Shown here in pieces: positions 54,600 to 64,000 of a stretch of DNA of 64,000 nt. The notes under the pieces were generated by a model, which was not told the DNA's origin, made no database searches, and saw only the letters and a list, made by a program, of their open reading frames with translations. Position 1 is the stretch's first letter; each line of letters begins with the position of its first letter. A program made the translations under genes and the position numbers. This stretch comes from Gordionus sp. m RMFG-2023 (lineage: Eukaryota; Nematomorpha; Gordioida; Chordodea; Parachordodidae): assembly GCF_954871325.1 (NCBI RefSeq), contig NC_088779.1, positions 3,474,846-3,538,845 on the forward strand, read 5' to 3'.

Positions 54600-57095
54600 A
54601 GGCTTATATTTTTTTAATAATCATAAGATTATAATATTAAAAAATTGAATTAAAGGTTATAATTTAAAAAAATATATATAATATAGATAAATTTAGATAA
54701 ATTCCTATATTTTTTTAAAAATAATTAAGATTTACTTATTTGTTGTGCTCTAACATCTTTAATCATATTTTAAAAATATCCATTAAATTTAACTATTTAT
54801 TTCTTTGATTATACTTGATATTTCATTTACTATAATAGTATATAAAATATAACGGATTATATTTATATAATATTATTAAATGTGGTTCCGAAAAATAATT
54901 TTCATAAACATACATGACAAGTGAAAGAAGGATTCTCTTATTTAAATTCCTTCAAATAAAATGAAAATAATTCCAGTCCACAACAATGAGTGCAGACCTT
55001 CCTCACTGTAAAATTACACATTATATAAAATAATAATAAATATTGATTGAAATTGGATGTCAGAATAATCTCTTAATATTGGTTTAGTTCTTTTTTTTAA
55101 GAATTAATTATTATTTTAACTATCAATCTAAATGTATAATTTCAATATATATACCAGTAATTTCATCATCTTGTACTATTTCATAAAATATTTTATACAA
55201 GTAATCATTAAAATTTTTATACCTATGTTAACAGTCACATTTTGGGTTCCCACTTTTAATAAATTTAATTTAATTATTATTTCAAGAATTTATACCTATG
55301 TTAAGAGTCACATTTTGGGTTCCCACGTCTAATAAATTTAATTTTATCATTATTTAACAAAAATATTTTATCTTTTCCTAATTTACTTATGAATAGGATG
55401 GTAGTTCCAACTTAGATTTTTTTTTTATTAATAGGTGATTATGAAATGAAATGTTTAAAATCATAATATACCTCCAATATAATATTTATATTCAAATGGA
55501 ATACCTATATGAAATATATATAGTTTTATACAAAGATTCTTATAAAGATCTAATAGGCTTACGGTTATTAACTATTTTTGTAAAATATTTTAGAAAAATA
55601 TATAATATATTAATTCCATATCTAATAGGTTTACCGTTATTAAATATTTCTAAAGAAATTTTAAAAAATATATTATATTATTAATATAAAAACCATAATT
55701 CTTTAAGATAAAATTGTGCAGATTCATCCTAATACATTTTTACTTAAGAAAAATAAATTAAAAAGTGAAAGAGTTCTTACCGGTGGTAACTCCTTCACCG
55801 TCTATAAATAAATCGAATGTAATTTTAATCTTATATTCAATAAAATACTTTTCATGTCACATCGGATTTCCATATCTAAAATAATTCATTTTTATTTCAC
55901 ATCAAACTCTTTAAATTAAATATGGTTTGCCCAAATTATATTGACAAATTACCGCTACAGCTAAATAATATGCCCATGATATAAATAATATATTAAATAA
56001 ATTTTAATGATTATTTTTATTTAATAAATAAATTTTAATTATGAATATTAATATTGAAATATAAAATTTGACTTCAAACATTCGTAAAATAATAAATAGA
56101 AGATGAACAATTTTAAAAAAAATTTAAAAATAGGAGAGTATTTTAGACGAGAAATATCCAAAAATAGGAGCTACAGATCTTATGATATTTATTTATTATT
56201 AATATGATGATACCTTGATCCCCAGCGGTAGAAATATTATTTATTACTATTTATAAAATGTAAATGAAATTTATAATTATAAGGTTATTTTTATGTGATA
56301 ATATTTCCATTCCTAAAACTATTGATTTATTGAGGATTAAACTTTTAAAAACATCTAAATTGGAAATCAGAATAGCCCGATCAAAATCCCTCGCATAATT
56401 TATTATTTATGAGGGGAAGTATCCTAAATAGTTATTATTTTAAGTTTAAAAAAAAATTAAATTTATGCCTAGCGTAATTCGATTGTCTCAAAATATTTTA
56501 GATGCTGGGTTTGGGCCTAGAGTTCCCCTAAATAAAATGAACATATTATTTACTTGGATTCGCTTCAACATCTAATAAAGAAAATATATATTTTTGATAA
56601 AATTCTTTTCTAATATAATAATTTTTTACTTAGAATACATGCTACGGTTAAAATGAGACATGATAGAAAACCAAAAATTTTATTCATTTTATTTTGATAA
56701 TTTAGAAAAGAACTTAAGAGAAATTTTTATTGTTAAAAATTTAATAAAATAATTATTATAAAAATTTTTTTTTTTTTAAATTATAAACTTATTTTGGGAA
56801 AATTTATAAACTTTGATAGGTCAAAGGTTACCTTAATTTTATCATAATATTTGTTTTTAAAAATTTTTTTTACACCAATTATATTACACCTACATGTATC
56901 TTCTTTTTTTTACTAAATAATTTCTGCCTGACGAGAGCCTAATAATATAATTGTATTAAACTTGTTTTTTAGCAAATATTATTATAAAAAATTGAACTTT
57001 AACATTGTTTGTTTTTACTAAATAAATTTTTCACATCTCAAAGGTCAGAGTTCAATATGTGATAAACAAATATTTTAATATAATATAATATTTAA
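54600..57095 (+). repeat. large inverted repeat, left arm
   Basis: Pairs with 58545-61190 in inverted orientation. Landmarks are TAGGCTTATA (54599), ATTTGTTGTGCTC (54738), ATACTTGATATTTCATTTAC (54811), CATTTTGGGTTCCCAC (55238 and a tandem repeat at 55310), TACCTTGATCCCCAGC (56211) and GTCAGAGTTCAATATGT (57044). No gene spans it, but a small exon-like piece is noted at 55781-55812. Confidence 0.85.
55781..55812 (-). CDS. possible short exon within the inverted repeat
   Basis: On the minus strand, TTTATAG is followed by an in-frame GEGVTTG-coding piece and a strong donor (GTAAGA). The equivalent place in the right arm (about 59946-59968, plus strand) keeps the acceptor, the GEGVT residues and a GTAAAA donor. 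It is too short to assign. Confidence 0.2.
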
Positions 57096-58544
57096 AAAAA
57101 ATTATATTAATGAATGATATAAAATCATTTTAGATAGAAATTATATATCTGATACTTCTAATAATTTTTATTTTTTAATGCATTTAGGATAATAATATAT
57201 AAGTTTTTAAATTTCATAAAAAAGGCGCGATTAAGATTTTAGCCAAAATAATATTATGTAAGACTGGTTCAATTTCTAATCCAATATTTAAGATTAAGCA
57301 TGAAGTATACAATTATTATTTGATTGAAACTGATTTCGGTTTACTGATTAACTAACTGAAAGCATTAAATTTTAGCGCAGCCAGATATTCAGTACTTCTA
57401 TATTTATCGCTATGGCATGATGCCATTGATGCCATTGATGATAATTTCTTGTTATTTCGCCATGAACTATCAAAGGTTGAAGCAAATATACTAAATACAC
57501 ATTAAATATTGTTAAAGGTTTTTAAGTTATTGCTTACAGATGTTTGGCTGGCTTCACCCTTCAAGAGTTATATTAAGTTTTTATTTGATCATTTCTTTTG
57601 GGATTAACTTGATTGAAGAATTAATAAGTAAGGCACTAAATATCAAGCCAAATATTAAATTTCTCCATTATAAGTTTTAGCCTAATAAATTTTTGAAATT
57701 AATTTTCTTAACAATATATATTACTCCGTTCACCCATCTACAAAGAGATTTGAGATATAATATATATTAGCTATACTTAATGGATGTGTCCAAGTAGCAT
57801 CAGCATATCTAGCCAAAGTGGAAGGGGGGGGGGGGTCAGGAAATAAATCTCCCCTTCCCCTTCTAAGTAAAAAATGCGGCATAATGTCAATTTAGCGAAG
57901 ATCTTACCGCAAAACATTTTTTCGCGAATTTTTACAGCGAATATCGTTTAGCGTGAAGGAATTTTATAGGGAAGGTATTATCTCGAATCCAATTCCACCA
58001 TTTTTATCGAATCATTTATAGCGAAATATCGCGAACCCATTATCGAGAATTTATATCCTAGAAAACCTTAACTTCGAACACTTTAGAGAAACAACATTTT
58101 AGAGAAACAAAACACTTCAATCCCGAATCCTTTATAACGAATTTTCTACCACAAATGTTTATCGCGAAACAATGAATTTGAATATATTGCAAATGCATTT
58201 AGGAAAATAACATTATATATTAATTTGCCCAATAAAGTTTATTAAATCATAAATGCGAAATTTTTTAAGGATTCTTTGTTACTTATATCTTATTAAGTAA
58301 TATTTATTTGATGTGATAAAGAAATAAATTAGCCAATTTCTTTCTGGTTTCTTTTTTTTTCACTCATGGCTGTAAGTACGAAAGGGACATTTTGCTTTTT
58401 ACGCAAAATTTTTAAGATTCATAATAAAGTTTGCAAAATTTTCAAAAATTTAATTTGCAAGTACACCGTATGTCTGCCATCCTATTATCATTTTGAGGGC
58501 TAACGCAACAAATCTTTTTTTTTAAATATTATTTTAATTTTTTT
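57096..58544. other. spacer of the large inverted repeat
   Basis: Contains a fragment resembling the TAGTGTTGTTAA-family interior near 57225-57275 (AGCCAAAATAATATTATGTA), a G tract at 57824-57835 and a GCGAA-rich block at 57885-58175. No gene is supported. Confidence 0.55.
57885..58175. repeat. GCGAA-rich spaced repeat, copy 2
   Basis: Irregularly spaced TTAGCGAAG, TTCGCGAATT, CAGCGAATATCG, TATCGCGAAC and TATCGCGAAAC motifs over about 290 bp, like 51440-51620. Confidence 0.5.
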
Positions 58545-61190
58545 TTACATATTATATTATATTAAAATATTTGTTTATGTACATATTGAACTCTGACCCT
58601 TGAGTTAAAACAAATTTATTTAGTTAAAAAAAAATTATGTGAGCCTAATGATATAACTGAATTTATTTTTTAGCAAATATTATTATAAAAAATTGAAACA
58701 TAAACATTTGACCTGGCTAAAATTTATTAATTATAAAAAAAAGATACATGTAAGTGTAAAGGTATAATTGGTAAAAAAAAAAATTTTTTAAACCAATATT
58801 ATGATAAAATTGAAGTAACCTTAAAGTTCATAAATTTATCCAAAATAAAGTCTATGATTTTTTAAAAAAAAATTTTTTTTAAATAATTATTTTATTAAAT
58901 TTTTAACAATAAAATTTCTCTTAATTTTTTTTTCTTCTAAATTAACAAAAAAATAAAATAAGAAAATGAATAAAATGAATAAAATTTTTACTTTTCTATC
59001 ATGTGTTATTTTAATCTTAGCATGTACTCAAAGTAAAAATTATTATATACGAAAGAATTTTATCAAAAATTTATATTTTCTTTATTAGATGTGGAAACGA
59101 ATCCAAGTAAATATTTTGTTCATTTTATTTACGGAAAATTAGAATAAAGATAAGTATAGCTAGGTCCTACCCCTCTGTCTAAAACATTTATAGCCAGTTG
59201 ACTTGGGCTTATTTATTTTACGAGCCATGTCGGGTGTAGGCATAATGTTTTGTAATTTTTTTTATTGAAACTTAAAATAATAACTATTTAGGACAGTTTC
59301 AATCATAAAAAAATTAATTGTGCCGACGATTTTGGTAGGGTCATGCTGATTTTTAATTTAAACATTTTTAAAAAAAAAATTTAATCCTCAATGAATCAAT
59401 AGATTTATGAATGGAAATCCTATCACATAATAATAATCTTATAATTGTAAATTCTTTTATTTTTAATAATAGTAATAAATAATAATTCTACTGATCGGGA
59501 TCAAGGTATCATAATATTAATGATAAATAAATATCGTAGAGTTCTTTCCTTAAAAAGATCTCTAGTTTAATTTTTGGATATTTCCTCTCTAAAATAAAAC
59601 CCTCCTATTTTTAATTTTTTTTATTTCTCTACGTTTATTTAGAGTCATAATTATAAAATCTACAATCTAATATTATTTCATAAATGTTTGAAATCTAATT
59701 TTATTAAAATTTATTCATTAAAAACAATTATCATTGATAAAATTTATTAAATATTTAATATATATCATGCGCATATTATTTAGCTGTAGCGGTAATTTGT
59801 CAATATAATTCTAGTATGCCATATTTAATTTACAAAGTTTGATGTAAAATAAAAATGAATTATTTTAGATATGGAATTGCAATGTGACATGAAAAGTAAA
59901 TTATTGAATATAAAATTAAGATTACATTCGATTTCATTTATAGACGGAGAAGGAGTTACAATAGGTAAAAATTCTTAGGTCACTTTAAAATTTACTTTTC
60001 GTAAGTAAAAATGCATTTAGATGAATCTGCACAATTATATCTTAAAAAATTATGGTTGACGGAATTAATATATTATATATTTTTTTTAAATTTTATAGAA
60101 ATTTTTAATAACGGTAAACCTGTTAGATATGGAATTAATAATATTATAAATATTTTTGAAATATTTAATACAAATAGTTAATAACAGTAAGCCTGATAGA
60201 TCTTTATAATAATCTTTGTATAAAACTATATATAAAACTGTATATATTTCATATAGCCTTTACAATTGAACATGAATATTATATTGGAGGTATATTATTA
60301 TTTTAAACATTTCATTTCATAATCACCTATTCCTAAAATTATTTTAAGTTGGAAATACCGTCATATTTATAAGTAAATTACTAAAAGATAAAATATTTTT
60401 GTAAAATATTGATAAAATTGAAATTAGGAAATGGAACTGAGAATGTGAGTATCAACTTAGGTATAAAATATTTTTTAGAAATAATAATAAATATGAATTT
60501 ATCAAAAGTTGGAACCCAAAATGTGACTGCTAACATAGGTATAAAAAAATTTAAATTAATTACTTGTATAAGATATTTTATAATATAGTACAAGATGTTC
60601 ATAATTGTTTATATATATTTGAATTATACATTTGGATTGATAGATGAGATGATATTGAATTAATTCATAGAAATAAGAGTTAAACCCATAATAAGCAATT
60701 ATTCCGACATCCAATTTCAATCTATATTTATTATTATTTTATATAATGTCTAATTTTATGAGGAAGGTCTGACCTCATTGTTGTGCACTGAATCATTTTC
60801 AATTTATTTGAAGGAATTTCTATAGGAGAAAATTCTTTCTATCCTTGCTTCACTTGCTATGTATGGCTTTAAAAATATTTTTTAACTATATTTTTCGGAT
60901 CCACATTTTTCAAACATTATATAAATATATTATGCTATATATTATTTTATATTACAGTAAATGAAATATCAAGTATAATCAAAAATATAAATATCTGATA
61001 ATTAAATCGAAATTTTTAAAATATGATTAAAGATATTGGAGCACAACAAATAGGTATACCTGAATAATTTATCTTTTACGAAAATATTGGAATTTTTCTA
61101 AATTTCTCTATATTATATAATTTTTTAAATCATAATCCTTAATCCAATTTATTAATATTATAATCTTATAATTTTTAAAATATAAGCCTA
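58545..61190 (-). repeat. large inverted repeat, right arm
   Basis: The inverse of 54600-57095, with landmarks ATTGAACTCTGAC (58588), GGGATCAAGGTATCAT (59496), GTTGGAACCCAAAATGTGAC (60509), AAATGAAATATCAAGTATAA (60959), GAGCACAACAAAT (61040) and TATAAGCCTAT (61181). Arms differ by many substitutions and indels. Confidence 0.85.
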
Positions 61191-61199
61191 TATAAATAA

Positions 61200-62890
61200 T
61201 TAAGATAAAAATCAACGATTAATCAAATTATCAAAAAGAAATATCAAACATTTCGCCTAAAAAAAATTCCGTGGTCGTGTTTGTAAAAACCAAAATAATA
61301 TCTTTAATATTATTATGTTACTATTGGGTATAAAAAATTTAAAAAATTAAGCCAAACAAATATAAGCAGGGTTAAAGGTTATCCTAACTCTTATAAGAAT
61401 TGCAGTGGGGAACGTAGTTATATGCCGTCTTCAGGTGATACCTTCAATGGTTATTGTCAGATTGGGGAAACTGTCATATAGAGAAAAGTTAGAACCTAAA
61501 AAAATAAATTAAAAATATAATAAAATACTAAAATAAAATTCTAAATTTTTATTAAATATTAATAATTAATTTTAATTAAATATAAAGTGAAAACATAATC
61601 ATAAATAAAAGAAAAAAATTAATATAAGTAAAAGTAAAATACTAAAATTTATATGCTAAAATAAGTTCCGTAACAAGTAAAAATATCCCCTATTATATAT
61701 ATTTTTCTATAATATTCATTTACATAGTTTGAAATAATTTGCATAAGACATTTCTTTCGTTTTTCTTGATTTTGTTTAAAAGGTAGATTTGAATATTACA
61801 ACAGTTATATCTGTTTATTCTTTACTCTAGCTCTGTAGGCAGTTGAGTTGGAACTGCATTTTCTATTCGAGTTTCCACAAATTATATGGACAATAAAATT
61901 TAACAATGTCATAAACTAACTATAAGCTAATGATGGTTCATCATTGCTCTTCTGATAATAAGTTACCTAGTACAAATAATAGTGACTCTAGCCATTCGCG
62001 TCTTCTTATTTATGATATGATTATATATATATATTTTTTTATAAAAGTTATAATGTGTTAAATACAAATCTAGATATAAATGGAACTTTAATAGTGTATA
62101 TAGGTAATCATGTTTTGATCAATAATAAATATTTGGTAGTTTTATATAAAATGAGTTATAATGATTTATTGGCATATATTTTAATACATTATATATTATA
62201 TAAATATGGCTATATGCGCCATAGGTTTATGCACCTGGCTTTACATATTTTTATTTTGTCTCTCATCATAATACCATTAAATTAGGCGTGGAGAGAGGGG
62301 TTCCGTCCTTTTTTACATTAGTGTTGCTCAGTAAATAATATATTATTTTAAAAAATAATATTTATATATTTTTATTGAGTTTTCGTTTAAAAAATGAAAG
62401 CTAAAATTTAAATAAATAATATTTAAAGGATTACAAATTATTTATTTATTCATTATATTTTTTAATAATTTAAAAAAAAATTAATATAACTATAATATAT
62501 TTAATAACATATTCTACGCAATAAAAACCAAAAATAGTTAAGTTTGGAGCTACTTTAGAAATCTAATATTGAAGAAGGAATAGTAAAAGGCTACTAATCA
62601 CTAGTTTTTATTATTATCCTTGTTTCACAAAAAAAAAGATTATGTTAAATTTAATAAAAACAAAGTGTTTTTCCACAAAACATAAATTAATAACTAAAAT
62701 AAGTGTTAAGTGGCTCCACTAATTTATATAATTATATTTCAGAAAAATCAAGCATTCGTTCACGACATTTAAAGATGAATTTCATCTATAAGAATATAAT
62801 AAATGGTAACAGATGCAGCCTTTAGTTCTAATAAAAGTATCAGATTAGGATATTACCAACATCAATTATGCTCTGGATAAGACATCCGAA
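61200..62890. other. gene-poor AT-rich DNA
   Basis: No supported exon. The open frame at 62055-62285 is made of AT-rich codons without domain resemblance and is not called. Confidence 0.5.
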
Positions 62891-62899
62891 ATTTATTAA

Positions 62900-64000
62900 A
62901 TTATTAGCAAATCCATAAATTAGCAAAACAGAATCAATATACTAGGCCAGTGTAATGACTAATAATGAATATAATAGATATCATACCAACTTTTATTCAA
63001 GAAGATTACAGGAAAAAAGTAGCTCTGCTTTTCAAAATTGACATAGAGAAATATATCTAGATATTATAATTTCAATTTATGTTCTATTTATATTGAATAT
63101 ATGACCAGCAATTCATATATATTTTGATGTATATAATATTAGAATTATATAAAGTTTAGATGGTAGATATAGTATATTTTTATATCAGCTGGAATTCATA
63201 TAAAAATTTTTATAATTTAAAGCACCAAATAAATATTTTAACTTTTAAAATAGTACATTTGTTCAGCTTTTAAATCTGATTATTCCGAAATTGTTATTTA
63301 TATGAAGGGTAATCATGCATTTTTTAAGTTATTTTTTAAAATTAAATACTGGCAATACATGGAGTGAATTTAATTGCCAACCCTACACTTTTTTTTTATA
63401 CCGGGGAATAGGTCTAATTAGGACTAATTTTGTCAACCATTATTCGCCATATTACTAGGATTAATAAATAAATAATTAAACCTCTTTTAGGAAGAATAGA
63501 AATGTTCCGTGGAATAGGTATATAATTTGTATAATAGGTACTAACTAATCCATTCAACAATATTATTATCAAAAGTTTCTCAGCCTATCGAAATTGTGCT
63601 TAATGGAAGTAAAAATTATTTAGATATAATTGTTCAATTCGTATTTAAACAATTATAGATGTAACAGAAAAGCGATACCGTCTACAATATGTCGTATGCT
63701 AATAAAGAATAATTTAGAATTATAAAATTACAATCCATTTTTACGTTAAAATAAATGCGGTATCATTTCCGTTTTTCGAATAGTATAAAATTTTATAAGG
63801 AAAAATTAATAGATAAAAATTCTTAAAACATATTATACGAATTTCAATGAAGTGTTTTATTGAATTTTAACTTATTCAATCACAAGTTTTCTTTAAATTG
63901 ATAAATAATTTTTATAGGAACTATTTTCGATCTCTTACTTTACATTATAATTAGAATCATTAATATGTTATGATAACAAAGAAATGGATTTGGAAATAAA
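62900..64000 (+). repeat. diverged direct repeat, copy 2 (partner 47900-49930)
   Basis: Landmarks are AGAATCAATATACTAGG, GCTGGAATTCATAT, GCACCAAATAAATATTTTA, TTTTAGGAAGAATAGAAATG, GTTCCGTGGAATAGGTATAT and AAAGAAATGGATTTGGAAAT. It continues past the right edge. It lacks the MITE of copy 1. Confidence 0.75.

Noticed and set aside
62055-62285. Small protein-coding gene
   Set aside because: AT-rich codons only, no domain, no splice or conservation support; expected by chance in this composition. The same applies to 40791-41018 and 32183-32392.

Overview
This is an AT-rich (roughly three quarters A+T) eukaryotic window, almost certainly from an animal. It carries two intronless class A (rhodopsin-like) peptide-type GPCR genes, multi-exon genes for a secreted reprolysin-type (M12B/ADAM-like) metalloprotease, tRNA-derived SINE copies, hAT transposons and their MITEs, an R2-like LINE remnant, long microsatellites and a short interstitial TTAGGG-like tract. 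The sequence does not identify the phylum. There are no bacterial operons, ribosome-binding sites or CRISPR arrays. A 10-base run of N at 32871-32880 marks an assembly gap.

Layout, left to right. 1-2260: MITE-like and microsatellite DNA with a few short coding-like exons. 3990-10710: arm A of a diverged inverted duplication, holding GPCR copy A (4926-6548), a 2.2-kb TIR-like element and a decayed companion exon. 11322-17926 (minus): the 5' part of a metalloprotease-like gene (signal peptide exon, prodomain exon, next exon). Its 5.7-kb intron contains a hAT transposon and a small opposite-strand gene. 18350-24700: hAT remnants and MITEs, with a young LTR element inserted in one hAT. 26440-28560 (minus): a broken LINE with reverse transcriptase, CCHC and restriction-like endonuclease regions. 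31858-38978 (minus): a second metalloprotease gene whose active-site motif HExxHxxGxxHD is rebuilt exactly across a splice junction, and whose prodomain exon is interrupted by a hAT MITE with a perfect 8-bp target duplication. 41680-45425: arm B of the inverted duplication with GPCR copy B (minus, 44836-43226). 47900-64000: nearly gene-free, with a 2.6-kb-arm inverted repeat (54600-61200) and a direct repeat (47900-49930 against 62900-64000).

Biologically, the window looks like a duplicated peptide-receptor block and secreted proteases embedded in transposon-rich DNA. Because the coding parts are better preserved than their flanks, both receptors are probably functional or recently so. Metalloprotease gene 2 looks like a fresh null or pseudogene allele unless the MITE is removed from the transcript. 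Exon models rest only on splice-site consensus, phase agreement and family motifs read by eye, with no transcript evidence.
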